Shown one piece after another: positions 24,640 through 36,921 of a stretch of DNA of 64,000 bases. Every line of letters begins with the position of its first letter. Position 1 is the first letter of the stretch. The notes below the pieces were generated by a model. The model saw nothing but the letters and a program-made list of their open reading frames with translations. It was not told where the DNA came from and did not search any database. Source of the DNA: Paragonimus westermani (taxonomy: Eukaryota; Platyhelminthes; Trematoda; Plagiorchiida; Troglotrematidae). The position numbers and the translations under genes were made by a program. The stretch covers positions 1 through 64,000 of the forward strand of contig QNGE01003591.1 of NCBI GenBank assembly GCA_008508345.1, read 5' to 3'.

Positions 24640-25495
24640 GAGGCCCGGGGTACCCTAACTCAATGGGTTTGTCCTACTTAGTACCAAGCAAATGCCCTTC
24701 GAACCGAAAGGCATTTTTTGAAGGCAGAGTGTTACACAGCTCTTGGAGATTGTGGCAGGTACTGCTAACAGGCCAAAATGACCAACTGAACAAGGTTTTG
24801 AGTTCATGGGAAACTGGAAACGTCTTAGAGAGATCCATAGAAGCGCTGTTCAGGATTTTTGTTAAGCGGCCGTTTCAACGGTTGACAACCTATTAGGCGA
24901 AGAACTGGTGCCAAAGGAACATGGCGGATATCACGTGTCCAGCTTCTTCGCATGAGCTCGTTAGCCCTCACCACCCCTTCCTGCACTACTTGATGTACAC
25001 GGAAGAGGCAATCGAGACTAAAGTCTTTGGAAAGGTCTGAGTTCACTGAGACGGTGATCTTAAGTTGCCAACCAAAACTAGTCCAAGATATTTTCCAAGC
25101 CGGTGGCCACTTTGATATCCACGCGCTGGATAAGTTGAACAGTGGGTGTATCTTTCTTCAGGCCGGTGCACACGACTTGATTAACATACTCAAGTAGCAG
25201 CCTTGCGCAACCCCGAAAAAGCATCTAAAACCCCACTTTGACTGACCGAAGGAAATTGCGCTCAATTATTCTGAGAGGGTCAAATTCACTCTTTGCAGCC
25301 ATCATTAGGCGAGGTGTGAGTGACAAGTAAGCTGAAATCTGGATGCCCAGACCTATCTCCACATCTGCTCTCGTCACTTCTATTATATTGGGTGTGCTGT
25401 GGACCAGGAGGATAAACCCAGAAATCCCAACGAGCAACATGTCTCGGCGGTCGTCGCCACAAATAATTAACTTTGAACCAAAAGCCGACCATTAA
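24640..25495 (-). mobile_element. LINE reverse transcriptase C-terminal relic, locus 1
   Basis: Minus-strand frames read DVEIGLGIQISAYLSLTPRL, MMAAKSEFDPLRIIER and, past a stop, LFRGCARLLLEYANQVV then CTGLKKDT. This is the usual LINE order after the catalytic core: LGI-x-I, a helix, then LEY-x-QVW and LKKD. Frames below 25140 continue in fragments (for example YPPCSFGT, normally the AHAKK-x-FF-R tail). The 25138-25490 part is closely similar to 50041-50390. Heavily decayed. Confidence 0.55.
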
Positions 25496-26559
25496 GGGTA
25501 CCGGCAGAAATCGTGGGATGTGTGAGGTCTCACCCAGGTTCTAATTCGGTAACCTCATCACCAAGAAAGCCGGTGTTATAGCGGGGACCTCTCATTAGAA
25601 TTCATGGGTTTCTTGGGTATGCCAGAGAGGACGGTGTGGAACACTGTGAAATAATTAAATAAAGTCATAGAGGCAAGCACCCGAGAAGAGAGCATAGACT
25701 TTGGCTTCCCTCAGACTATTTGTGAAGCCAAACTTATGTGTTACGCTCGACCGGCTAGAAAGGAGGTTATGCTGGGAAGAGGAAGTGATTGGAGAATACG
25801 CGACTTGGCGGGCGGTCCGTCATCTCGCATGAGATGCTAATGAGTATGCGCCTGACAGTCAACACTGTCTGGTTGAATGGCTTCGCGAGAAGTTTCTCCA
25901 GGTTAACCGTCACCTTGGAAATCTCAGATTGGACCACACCTGGGTGAACAGTACTTTGAATGAGAAGTTTTAAACACCTAGGGTGGATGAGCCAGCAGTG
26001 GGCAGTGGCTAAAAGCTCTGTAGGAATACAGCAGTGCGCCATTTGAACGACGCGACATTGTACTTTAACACCTCAATGGCCAATTTTGCGTCAAAAGAAA
26101 CCCTCTCTTCAGCCAGCCACAAAGAAGGGACTACTTGGGTACTTTCTTTGTTGTGTGAACTGGGCGTAGGGAGTAAACCCGGCACCGCACACAAAACTTC
26201 TTACTTCACCATATGCGTTGAATGGGAAGGAATGAAAGTTCGAAGTCTTCTGCAGAGCTGTTAGTAAGAGAGGCTTTTACTGACTTCCTAGTTGGGACCG
26301 AATAGTCTAGATAGAACTATTGGGAAGTCCACAACGTTGTAACACCGAGATTTCACCTCAGGACACGGCTGAAGAATTCCGGTCCTCAAGATATACAGCT
26401 GGGCTTTCTGTAATATATGTTGAGAACAGTTCGTTCAAAGTCAGTACATACATTGCGATGGGTTCTGTTGAAGTTTACCGCGGGGTTGCACTCAAGCAGC
26501 GGTCAGCGTGGTAGAACCATTTTAAAAACCCTCTAAGCGGTTACTTAGGACTGGCATTC
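25496..26559. other. Stretch without recognised gene
   Basis: A minus-strand frame at 25767-26042 (91 codons) and short plus-strand frames are present, without identifiable motifs. The position next to LINE relics makes decayed LINE sequence likely, but I cannot show it. Confidence 0.35.
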
Positions 26560-26785
26560 CTTTCAGAGCATGGTGTTTAAGTGGTTGCCTGGGTTGGGTG
26601 TTTGACGACCGTCACTTGTTAGATACGAAGGTAGTGAGCACACACCCTGTCCACATTCAGTAGTTTTGCGTTGATGCTTCTTCTTTGCACACTCAAAATC
26701 TTCCTGATGGTGATTGCGAGCATTCCCAGCGAGCAATGACACGACCACCCGAACCATGTGCGGACAAAACCATTCCTCCACGAAC
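26560..26785 (-). repeat. Dispersed repeat paired with 31790-32010
   Basis: Minus-strand translation contains RNHHQEDFEC then KKKHQ. The partner at 31864-32067 reads RSHQQKGFELKKKKDH in the same orientation. DNA similarity spans about 200 bases, including the TTGGGTGTTT block at about 26594 and 31828. The coding look suggests the end of a retroelement protein; identity unknown. Confidence 0.4.
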
Positions 26786-27240
26786 GTTATTCCCGATGTA
26801 TTATTAAATCTTGGTATCGCTTACTTGTTGAAGATTGTTTCTGCTTAGTTTTTTCGTTTCCATCCCCCCCGCTAAACCTCTGCCTATGTGTACCTTGGTT
26901 TCACTTGCGTTCTATCGCTTCGCGACTAGGTGACTGTTGTATTTGGTCGTGCTTGCGTGAACCGTTGTTCTTGAGACTTGTGAACCTGTTGAATTCAATG
27001 TCGAGATCTGTTTCAATTTTCTATCGTTTGTTTTTTCAAACCGTTTTTATGCCTAAGTATCTTAGTAATGAGGAACTCGCCTTTACGGCCGTCTTTTTCT
27101 GATCCGAGTTGGTAGCTCGGCTGACTCGGAATTTATGAGCGCTCGCTTTATTACGGTCGTGACTGTTCAGGATCTTGCCTGTCGACAGACGTTGCGAGCG
27201 GACTAACCATAGCACGACTAATTAATGGGGATCCGGGATT
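26773..27240 (+). repeat. Dispersed repeat, inverted partner of 51092-51534
   Basis: From the shared CACGAACGTTATTCC to the shared CGACAGACGTTGCGAGC the two copies align almost end to end on opposite strands. They show scattered substitutions (roughly 5% by eye) and one deletion of about 14 bases in the other copy. Similarity stops after TCCGGG at 27239. The element's class is unknown; it has no convincing coding frame. Confidence 0.6.
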
Positions 27241-30200
27241 AACAATGCTCAATAAATCCGCTTCCTGGAAGATCAAATTTACCTGCGATTCGGCTGGCAG
27301 TTATTGTTCTGCAATTGCAACTGCCTAATGGATTGAATCCAACACACAGGATGCACGAAAGATTCCTCACGGCTACCAGTCATCTGGATCTTCCTGGAGA
27401 ACAACCGTATCATTGAGCCTTGCTTCTGTGCATATGTACGAAGAAGATAGTCTCATTATGCACCCAAACAGTTGATTGGTGGCCCTCAGATCAGCCACGT
27501 TGATGAATGTATTAAAACCTCCAACTGCCCCCATTACTCTTAACTCGGCTCATTCAATCTCTCCTTTTATTCGAAAGCTTTCTATGACCTCCACAGGGCT
27601 GTGTCTGGGAATGATGAACTGTCAGCTTTTTCACATAATCATGGTGTGCTTGATAATTCTGGAACTCAGCAGGGACCATGGCAACCGGCAGTTGTAGAAA
27701 CGGTGGTATCCCCGCAGCGGAAGAATGGAGTGTTTATCCAAGCTTCTCAGCCCTGCCCTAGCTATGATTTGGTGTTCACCTTAGCGACATTTGATGATTA
27801 ACGAAGAGCCCCGTGAAGTTGAAAGACGTCTAAATAAAGAAGAGCAAAGGCTTCTTATGTCGTGGCTGGAATTTCTTAAGGGCTTGAGAGGAGCTCTGTG
27901 TTAGTATGATTAGGGGTCCATCTAGGGGACTGATGCAAATGACCTCCTGTTTAACCCGTCATATCAATTTCTCGCCTTCGGGTTTCAAGGAGGCCCTATA
28001 GAACAATAAATGCTCATCCCAGCTTCTCGTGTGAGTCTACCAAGAATCGGATAAGAAGTCTTTAGAGGGTCACCTTTCAAATTCCTTGACTTTATATGAA
28101 AGTTTTCGCCTAACGTGACCAACAGATCGGAAAACGTGGGACAGAAGATTTCCTACCTAATCTATTTTCGTAAAGATCGAACCAAGGCAGCTGTCGAATA
28201 TTACTTGTTGCTACTTTGCAAAGTAAAGTTTACTCAGGCAACTGAACTATTGAGGCAACCTACTGGAAGATCCCATGAAGCCATTTAGGCTGTTAGCATG
28301 GACGCGTCCAACAGCCCGCATTTTATCATGAGATATGCTGAGGGTCTGCCGACTTTATTCACTTAGATGAAGCGATGTCAGTTAAAGTTGCCATGAATGA
28401 ATCAACCACCTAAATTGAACTGCTCAACCAACCTTCTGTGTATCATGGATAAGCCTTCTCGCCCCATGAAGGAAAGGCGGGCAGAGGCGGTTGTCTCTGT
28501 CTTAAACACTGGTCGGGAGCCCTCTTTTAATGGCTTGCTTGAGCTCGTGGAGAGGCGATCTTCGGTCTCTAGAAGCTTGTATGTTCAACACACCGCCCGT
28601 TCAATCCAGGCCAGCATCAGCTGAAACGTGACCGCATGCTTACGCCAGAATTCTTAATAATTGCCCTCTGTGTTGGCCGAAGCCCGACTGGCGAATGGGC
28701 CACCTCAGTGTGCAGTATGTGGTGTCTATTAAGACTTGCTAACGTGCCGACGAATTGAAATCATAACTAGGAGGCGGGTGTGTAACTTTAAGAAGCGTGA
28801 TAGATCCTTTGTTTGTCTGCTGCCAAGCCACACAACTGTTTATTGCGGGGTCCATGTACAGTGTTTGTGGCTTCTACGCGGGGGGTGACGTCATAAATGG
28901 GTGCACGCAGACCTGTCTTCGCTGAGGTATAAACTCGACGTGGAACAGTCAAGCTGTGCAGCCACCTTTTTGCAAGATAGAGGGGTTGGTCTCGGCTTTG
29001 CGTCTGTCAGATAAATTAAGGCAGGTGAGAAGGTTTGAGCGTATGCTTTTCTAGATAACGGCTCTGATATCGCGAGCATGAACGAGTCGCTAGCTGAGCG
29101 ACCACGACCGACAGAAAGCGAGCGAATCCTTAGCGTTCGTACATCGAATAAGACACATGCTGCAATGAATCACCAGCTGAGTCTGGAATTTGAGCCTTTG
29201 GATGATGGGGGCAAGATCATAGTGGACAAGTCCCCTACATCCAAGAGTATTGAGACTAAGCGAGTGGTAACCACATCCCTGAAGGACGTTCAGCATTAGT
29301 CCAGTCGACCAATCTTCCTGTCATCTCGTTGGGGATTGGACAATGTCGGCTTGTTAGTAGGCTACGATTTGCGGTGGGTACACCTGATAGTTAGTCAGCG
29401 GGTAGAAGACAAACGTCAGCCATGCACTATGAAAATTATTTTGGCTGAGACTTGGGGGCCGCATATCACTGTCGATAAACAGTTAGGCCAAAGTTCATTA
29501 GTTGGAAGGTGCTGGGCTAGAACGATTGGTTCAACGCTTGATTGGCATACGGTGTGTCAAGCCTGGAATATCTGATAAGGTAACTAACTCCTGTGATGTC
29601 CAACTAGTTCAGCATACTGTAGGGTTCACTGCAACTGACAAGGAAGTTTGGTACGAGATTGGTTTGCTGTGGCGGTTCGGCAGTGTAAGCCTTCCTGATA
29701 ACCGATGGATGACTGAGAAACTGCCGAATTTGTTTGATAAGAGAATTTCGCGACTCCGAAGATGCCGGCAGCGACCATCGCCGGTGGCGCATTACGATAG
29801 GTGCAGCATGTCTCACTTTATTCACATCGGTGCATTTTGAACCGTGCAAGAGTATCCCTAATACTTTTGAGAATGATTTCGTCTGTGTGAAGGCTGGTAG
29901 ACAGCTTTCTATTACTCTCGTCGACTAGAACAGCGGAGTGCTTTAGGTGAAAGCTGTACCGAATACCTCAAACGCCGATGGGATACAATAGCCTTACTAA
30001 AGCCTGTCAACATAAACGGTGTCTTTCGTCTCGATGAAAGGTTTTCAAGCAGGCTATCCTATTATACCCCATCAATGATGCTGCCGTCCTGTGATGTTGT
30101 TACGACGTGAACATCAGGCATTATCATGAGATTGAGGGTAACATTAGAGCTAGTTATATATTATCGTCCATCTGAGGGTGATTTGGATTGCTAATACACA

Positions 30201-31789
30201 GCTATTGTGCGCTGCGTGCTTCTAAAATGTTTAAGGTTCAAAACGTTATCGGCAAAGCTATGCCAGCAAGTGGTGGCCCCGTTCTTCGTTGGTCGCACAA
30301 CAGGCGGTGGCGCTCCGTTTATGGCTTGTAGCCTGGTCTATTTGGACCCATGAAAGTTCGGATTGAGAGGAAAATTTATAAAAGATACGGCTATCTCTTA
30401 ATTTCTTAAAAAAGAGCCGTACACTCGAAAACAGTGCTGTCGGCGTCAGCGGGCTCCTCTTTAATGGCTACAATGAGGGTTGCTGGCCGTCGGGATGTGC
30501 CGGAAGTTATGTATAACGATAGGGCAACCAACTTCTCAGGCGGAGAATCAAAACTGAGAGGAAATTACTTGCCTTCGAACAAGACAAAATCCTTCGGGTT
30601 TCGGCGGCTGGTGGTATCCTCTGGCATCTTAATCCCCTCGCTGCCAGTCACTGAGGTGCACTGTTCTCGCAGTTTGAGGACTCGTACAGGTTGTCCTTGC
30701 AGAACAAGTGATATCGAATGAAGGAGTCTACATTTACTTCGTCCGGTTGAGTAGAAACATGAATGACAGATCTTCGTTTCCAGTTAGCCATGACCTAGAC
30801 TGTCCCTCAGTTTTCAGAACAAACGACCTGCTGCCCCTAAAACCAGAGCCAGGCTTGCGATGCACACATATTACACTGCTAGAAAGATACACGGAAGAGT
30901 GAAGGTAGGCTCAAAGCTTGACCGGTCAGACTCAGTCAGCAACTATTCTCCATCCGCAGGTGCTGTTAAGTCAACAGAAGAGTTGCACCATGCCTTCTAT
31001 TAGCCCAGCCTTACGCATGGTCAGGGCTGGACATATATACATCTTAAGGCGGGCAGGGGGCGGACGAATATAAGTAAACACACATAATGATATCAAACGT
31101 GGTTAGGCAAATGAGATGACAAGCCATCTGAATGAACAGTAACTCATGACAAAATGTACAAACGCATATAACAGCGCAGTGAAAAATTGAAAGGTCATCC
31201 AGTCAACTCAGGCGGTAAGGTGGGTAGCGCGCTGTTGTTACTCACATAAAACAACTGTGATACACTGCGGTAGAAAACGAGGTATAAGCCATCAAGTTTG
31301 AAACAGTTCACTTGTTTACGGCCGATTCATAATTTATGAAAATGAAATAAATGTTAGCATGTCAGAGAGTTGTGAATAAAAGATGATTATGCAAACCGAC
31401 GAATTATGTTAACTTCGCAGACGAAAACATTACCATATTTATGTGGGCAGAATGAATTTAAATGTGAAAATGGGATCTACACGCAACATACTCGACAAAT
31501 GTTAGAAGAAACGTGAATTCTGGTGTCCTTGCCTTACTGACTAGAAGCCGTCGACGTATAGGTGCATGGTCGAAGGCCGTGGTAAGTAGAACAGCGAAGG
31601 TCGTTCACAGATACGTTCGCCAGGTGTACTTGAGAACAGAGCAGCACGATCGAGAGAGATATAAGGTTCATATGGCTCATCAAAAGGGTGGAGGATACTG
31701 GCGTCGACGGAAAGTAATGTTCAGGGCAAGGGAAACGATCACGATACGTACACATCCTTCAGCCACCTGAGTGTTGGATAACCATGTTG
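27241..31789. other. 4.5-kb stretch without recognised gene
   Basis: Several open frames of 60-112 codons occur on the plus strand (for example 29502-29840, 30434-30721, 31513-31770) with no family motif. The 31513 frame is Arg-rich but otherwise uninformative. No repeat partner for this stretch was noticed. Confidence 0.35.
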
Positions 31790-32010
31790 GTTTTGAGGAC
31801 GAACGTTCAACTGGCTGCCTACGTTGGGTGTTTATCAATTGTCCTTGACAGCACTATCTGTATTCAATTTGTCCCGTTTGGGTGATCTTTCTTCTTCTTG
31901 AGCTCAAAACCCTTCTGCTGGTGACTGCGGGCTTTCATAAGCTGGAACCTATCCACAAGCGGTAGATGTCCACGTTGGTAGACCGGCAATATGTGAGTTT
32001 GTAACATCGT
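31790..32010 (-). repeat. Dispersed repeat paired with 26560-26785
   Basis: Same orientation and same order of conserved blocks as the partner. Its right edge abuts the long hairpin at 32013-32095. Confidence 0.4.
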
Positions 32011-32012
32011 AG

Positions 32013-32095
32013 AAAGCAGATAGAACATGAAAACTGGTACTGATGAGTCAATACGAAATGCTTGCATCTACCGGTTTTCATGTTCTATCTGCTTT
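32013..32095. repeat. Near-perfect 27-bp inverted repeat (hairpin) with 29-nt loop
   Basis: The left arm 32013-32039 starts AAAGCAGATAGAACATG and the right arm 32069-32095 is its reverse complement. There is one mismatch, which would be a G-U pair in RNA. The loop is 32040-32068. Sequences just outside also resemble each other (CATCGTAGAAA near 32005, and again near 32127). It could be a fold-back product of strand switching or an RNA hairpin precursor; the sequence alone does not decide. Confidence 0.75.
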
Positions 32096-32799
32096 GTTCA
32101 AACTGCTCGACGGAACCAATTGTTTCACATCGTAGAAATTGCCGTTCAACGAATATTCTAAAGAGACAAAATAGGGCTTTTTGATGCGGGAAATAAGTTC
32201 TCCACAATGTGTAAAAGTGTTTTCCACTAAAGATTCCAGAAATCGCGGTGATGTGATGAGCAGACAACTGAAATATGTGGTTTGGTTGATAGAAATATTC
32301 AACAAAGAAGTAACAGTGAGTGTGTATAGTACAAGTCGTAAATCATTTTTTATCTTGTACACTGAGTAATCCGTGAAATAGATGCTGACAACTAACACAA
32401 ATGTGACGGTGTGTAAGCGTTACCAGATTGAAATGGAGATGGAAGATATGTGGCGGAACCGTTGGCAGGCATATCCAACTCCAAGCAATGTTTTCCAGCT
32501 ATAATGATAACTTCAGTCGGCGTGATCTGTTTGCCTTATTTACTGTTCGTTATAATCGAGCATAAGCTAGTTTGGAAACATGGCTGCAAGTATATCCGTG
32601 GATTTGGGAAGTTGCATGAATCACCAGCTGCTGGAAACTTGTGCACTTTCCAGAAGAAAAAGTGGCTAAGCAGGAAGGTGAGTGGACTTTCCAATAAAGC
32701 CGTCTGCTTTGACGCACCGAAGGCTATGTTTGACAGTCAGCCAGCATGCACTATACGTTCACGACGCCACGACCCGCGGTTGAACCTACTGATTTCCAT

Positions 32800-33510
32800 A
32801 CACCGTAACCATGTCGTTTTTGGGCATCAATGTGAAAGAGCTAGCAAGCAACCTGATTTTTCCTCTTACGACGCAGAAGCGTGAGTGACAGCACATGTCA
32901 CGGTAACTGTGCAATTGTAAGTAATGGAAATCAGTTAACTAAACACGTTGTAACCTACGGCGTTTGCTCTCACGTCGCTTGTACTGAATACACCGGTACG
33001 CCATCTACCACGTAACCTGAGTAGTACTCAAATACACATTATAATACTCCAAACGTCCATCACTTGGTTTTATGCTCAAACCAAGCAAGTACAAAACGTT
33101 CTACTCCCTAGTGTACTTAGCTAAACAAATGGTAACTTTGTTAGAGCTCGAAAATCCCTGAATAGGCCTTCAAAGCCCCGCAAATAAACCACCAGTTAAG
33201 GTGGGATATAGCACAAAATTGACTCGCTTCACAATAATAAATACATCATTTTCTACATCCGACAATTAAGTGTGAATCAAACTTGGAAAGCCAACTCAAA
33301 GCTACCTCAAACGCATGTACACCGTCACAACGCCGACCACTGATATTTTCGATCTCAGCACCGAATGGAGAGCAAAAAATCAACGGTCGGTTAAAACAAA
33401 CATTCCAAGGCTCGCGTCCATTTCTGTCACGGAAGTTGACCACTGTCAAATCCTTGAGCAAGATCACCGGAATGTCGCCAAATATTTAAGGATATCTCAT
33501 TTTATCGCCG
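32800..33510 (-). mobile_element. FAR1/ZSWIM-like transposon, copy 4 (decayed 5' part)
   Basis: Minus-strand homology to copies 1 and 2 runs from the 5' flank (33340-33490), through the degraded equivalent of the start region (about 33200) and the Lys/Arg-rich segment (about 32960-32990), to the FAR1-like core. At 32810-32870 the DNA still matches copy 2 around the GGAAAAATCAGGTTG block. Reading frames are destroyed. The plus-strand open frame at 32450-32884 overlaps this copy in antisense and is not regarded as a gene. Confidence 0.5.
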
Positions 33511-34084
33511 GTTGGCTGCAGATACTACCAGCCACTGATAATTTCCCTCGAGTTACAACGTCTTACTCACAAAGGTTTAGAAAAACCTTTGAATATTTGT
33601 TCAGTGGTTGCCGCATCCTCTGATTTGCACGAAAGGTCAAAGCCTTGTGAACAGCGGTCTGAGTCGGGGTCCGAACTTGTCTCCACTGATTCAACAGGCC
33701 TGAATGTTAAGGTCCGTCCACGATGAATTAGCTCCTTTTTCTTTTTACTGCATCTTACCATGTCATTTCAGAAGAGGTCACAAAATATCACCCTCCAAAG
33801 TTGATAACATAGACACTAAGCCCCCATGATGGTTGTTTTCCTAGTCCCCGTCACAGGAAATTGACGTGGCCTACACGCTAGCAATCGTTCACACTCGTCC
33901 TACGTCACGCAAAATATGATGTTATTGCCTCAAAACAACGTATCAAAGGCAGAGTAAACCTGTCTTATGTAGCGCGTGCCCTGCGCAGTGCACACATGCT
34001 TCACTTCTGGTAGTTGTATCAGTGGCCTTTTTGAGATCGTCACTTCCATCTGTTAAAAAACTACCCCTCCATAACTAACAGTGA

Positions 34085-34486
34085 TTGTTAGAAAATAAGG
34101 TATTTGAACTTCAGAGCGATAGCAAACGGCTGAATGAACTGTCGCACAAGTCGTTTGGCAAGCAGGTAACTCTCGAAGTCATGATGAGTGATGCGATGGC
34201 CTGTAAGAGCGGCATCCCACCATTGCACTCAACCAACCGCCTCCTCCAGCCACAGCAAATTTTACCCACCAGTGAGGGTGCCAGTCTTCTAAAACTAGAC
34301 AATAATCTGGATGACGAGAAAGTCTACAAAGAGTTTCCAAGCGGTGGACATCACAGTCTGAGCTACTCTGGCGTCCTTGAATATTCTAAGTTTCTGTTCA
34401 CCACGGCGAAAGATGCTGCTAACAGCCCGTTTCACTCTGATTATCAGCAACCAAAATGCTCTCCTGAAAAAAATATCTGGAGGTAG
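34085..34486 (+). CDS. Unrecognised 133-codon open frame, possible host exon
   Basis: The frame begins LLENKVFELQSDSKRLNEL, with heptad-like spacing suggesting a short coiled coil. It continues as a Ser/Gln/Pro-rich, low-hydrophobicity chain (TNRLLQPQQILPTSEGASLL) and ends at a stop after EKNIW. A GTAGCA at about 34484, just before the stop, could be a splice donor. AG dinucleotides near 34088-34090 could serve as an acceptor, but with a weak pyrimidine tract. No family is recognised. Composition differs from the LINE and Gypsy relics around it, which is why I list it. It could equally be a chance frame. Confidence 0.25.
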   Translation: MLENKVFELQSDSKRLNELSHKSFGKQVTLEVMMSDAMACKSGIPPLHSTNRLLQPQQILPTSEGASLLKLDNNLDDEKVYKEFPSGGHHSLSYSGVLEYSKFLFTTAKDAANSPFHSDYQQPKCSPEKNIWR

Positions 34487-35146
34487 CAAAAATTAAAGCC
34501 AGGTTCTCCTCAAAAGTATGTCATAGGTTTTTAAGGAACCTGTAACCATCAATAAGCATACATTAGTGACCGCGTAGTAGAGCAGCCTCATATGAAGAAT
34601 CGCATTGCAAGAAAAGGAAAGCATGATACTATGATGAGTAAATCAGAAGTAGACTGCACACCACAGCTCCTGGAATGAATGGCCGACTGTGTGGAGGATT
34701 TATGGTAGTCAGCCCCGCATTTTACAACTCTGTCTGTTCAAGCATATTCAATTTAGCAGTCATCAGATGTGCTGATATTCAGTACCACGGGAGAGCAAGC
34801 ACAAACCGCCGTGAAGCTGGGTTTGATGAACGAGCTTGCTGTTGTTACTCGCAGTTCTTCGAAGACTATGTAGCCTAGAATTCTCAGCAATATGGCAAGG
34901 TTCCTGGCCACATAGTTGTGCTGAGCACAACGCACTTCGTGGGTGGTTCAGTACGACTGAAGAATATGGGCGTGGATTTCTGGCTGACTGAAGTTACAAC
35001 GACAGAGAGCCGAGTGGTCACTTCAGCCACCTCCGGAGAGGACCGCATCGGGGCTGGATGCCACAACTAAGGATCCTGAGGAAAATGCTTTCTGCATTCA
35101 ACAGACCGCGACTGAGGAATAGAGAACGAGAATCTCCCTGGAGATC

Positions 35147-35532
35147 TGTGATACTCAGAATTAGGGACTTCGAATAGACCGTGGAATCGTGCGTGAATTG
35201 AAACCTCCCAAGCAAATAATGATGAGAAGACCTGGTACTGGTAGCAGCTAGCAGTTCTTATTCATGAATTGAGACGCCGAATTCATGAATGTACAACAGT
35301 ATTAAAGAAACCACAGCCTGTCATTGGCTGATCGTATTAGCACATGCAACATCGTAAACTGAATGTTAATTGGTGGAATGCGGAACAGATGAAGTGGCGA
35401 ATAACGGAAGGCACAACACTGAGACCGTTCGTCCAATCCTGATGTTGTAACTTTGACGCGATATTTGGAATGGTCGTTTGCCAGATCTTCTGTTGTGTTG
35501 GGGTTTGGATAATTGGTGAATCGAGATTTCCA
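35147..35532 (-). repeat. Gypsy 3' LTR (386 bp)
   Basis: Identical in length to the 5' LTR and with five differences, all transitions; four lie in the last 27 bases at the right end. On the minus strand it starts TGGAAATCTCG and ends GAGTATCACA, the TG...CA form. The purine-rich stretch immediately upstream on the minus strand (about 35533-35550) fits a polypurine tract. Confidence 0.85.
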
Positions 35533-35575
35533 CCACAACCTTCCACTCTTCTAGAGGCTTCCGCATTCATATTTG

Positions 35576-36522
35576 TCAATCGTTTTGATCTTCGGGAGGC
35601 AGTACAGGGTGTTCTGCTTCCTCCGCGGTCAATTTTTCAGTGCTTCGAAACTGGATTTGATCAGTGTTTCTGCGATGAATAGTGGCATTGTGCAGGTCAG
35701 TATTTCCTACCATCGTGCTGCCTAGCTGGCGAGTCATCAATCCTTTGTCAGGTCGCAAAGCGCTTCCACGAAAATATACCACATCCGTTGGATCTGCACA
35801 CTGAAGGGATGCTCTTAGTTGCCTTGATTTGAATAGCACCGCTGGGCTCTCTTTTGTTGTGCAATGGGCTGCGTTCCTGTACTGAGGCAGAAAGTTATCG
35901 AGAAACACATCCAGTTCAGCAAATGTTTTAAGATTAGTGGAACTCACAGCACTTTTGAGCGCTTTCACCAGGTTTTCTGCGGCCCCGTTCGAACATGAAT
36001 GCTGAGGCACCGTTCGCGGGTGACGACTCCCGACGCTGTCAAACCAGTGTTTCACTCCATGGAAATGAAATTGTGACCCGTTGTCTGCCACCAAGTCTTG
36101 CGAAATGCCTTCATGACTGAAACATTTACGAAATGTTTGCATAGTAAATTCCATGGAAGGTGGGGTTGTAATAAATACTTCTGGTCACTGTGAGTATGAA
36201 TCAAAAAACACCAGAACGTGATAGTTACCAATATGTGGTTCACAATAGTCTGCGTGCTGTCAGGTGTCCAATTCTTCGGCCTTGTCTTTGTTCTGTGAAG
36301 ACAGGAGTGGCAGTTCATTGCAATGCTCTTGATATCCGAGTTTATCTCCGGCCACCAACACGTCTGTCGAGCCAGGGATTTCATTTTCTCCACCCCCAAA
36401 TGACCTCCATGCAAGTCGTCTAATACCGCTGTTCGTAGCGGTGATGGAAGGACCAATTGATATCTCCGACACAGCACACCATCAGGTTGTATTAACAACT
36501 CCTCTCGGTTCTGGAATAACAC
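35576..36522 (-). pseudogene. Gypsy integrase (frameshifted)
   Basis: The HHCC zinc-binding part lies at 36522-36290, with HGGHLGVEKM, then CWWPEI and MNCHSC. A frameshift follows. In the next frame the first catalytic Asp is in HADYCEP at about 36249. After a stop, the second is in VADNGSQF (about 36080) and the Glu is in NGAAENLVKAL (about 35970), so all three DDE residues can be located although not in one frame. The C-terminal part continues to about 35576. In a live element this enzyme would insert the cDNA into the genome. Confidence 0.8.
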
Positions 36523-36684
36523 TGGGTGTTTCTTCTCAATATTTGACTACCAACCCTTGGTACTCGCAGCAATTACCGTGCCATGATAGTTTTCAGTTGT
36601 CTTGATCGAGTCCCCTCGGCTTATTGGAATAGCTGGCGAAGCAAGCAAACAAGCTTCAGCAGCTAAAAAACTGGAATACTGTGA

Positions 36685-36897
36685 TTAAAAATCCGCTTGA
36701 GGAATCTGTTCACCAGGACGATGAACGATGTCATAGTCGTATGCTGCCGGAACTGGACTCCATCGCCGTATCATTGTCGCTGATGATTTGTGGGGGTCTA
36801 ATAATTTCTGCAGAGCTTGGTGATCAGTAACAATTTTGAATCTAACATTAAACAAATATTGATGCAGCCTCCTGACAGCCCAGTAGACTGCTAACAC
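36685..36897 (-). pseudogene. Gypsy RNase H domain fragment
   Basis: LAVYWAVRRLHQYLFNVRF, then IVTDHQALQKLL, and further on YDYDIVHRPG. This is the typical order of the Gypsy RNase H, with the TDH Asp present. It lies between reverse transcriptase (37648-36922) and integrase, as expected. The preceding frame break near 36910 separates it from the reverse transcriptase. Confidence 0.8.
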
Positions 36898-36921
36898 CTC
36901 CTTTTGTGTTTGTGAATATCC

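Noticed and set aside
32450..32884. 144-codon plus-strand open frame with a hydrophobic segment
   Set aside because: Its right part is antisense to FAR1-like transposon copy 4, which aligns with copy 2 down to about 32810. The apparent start is a GTG, and no motif was found.
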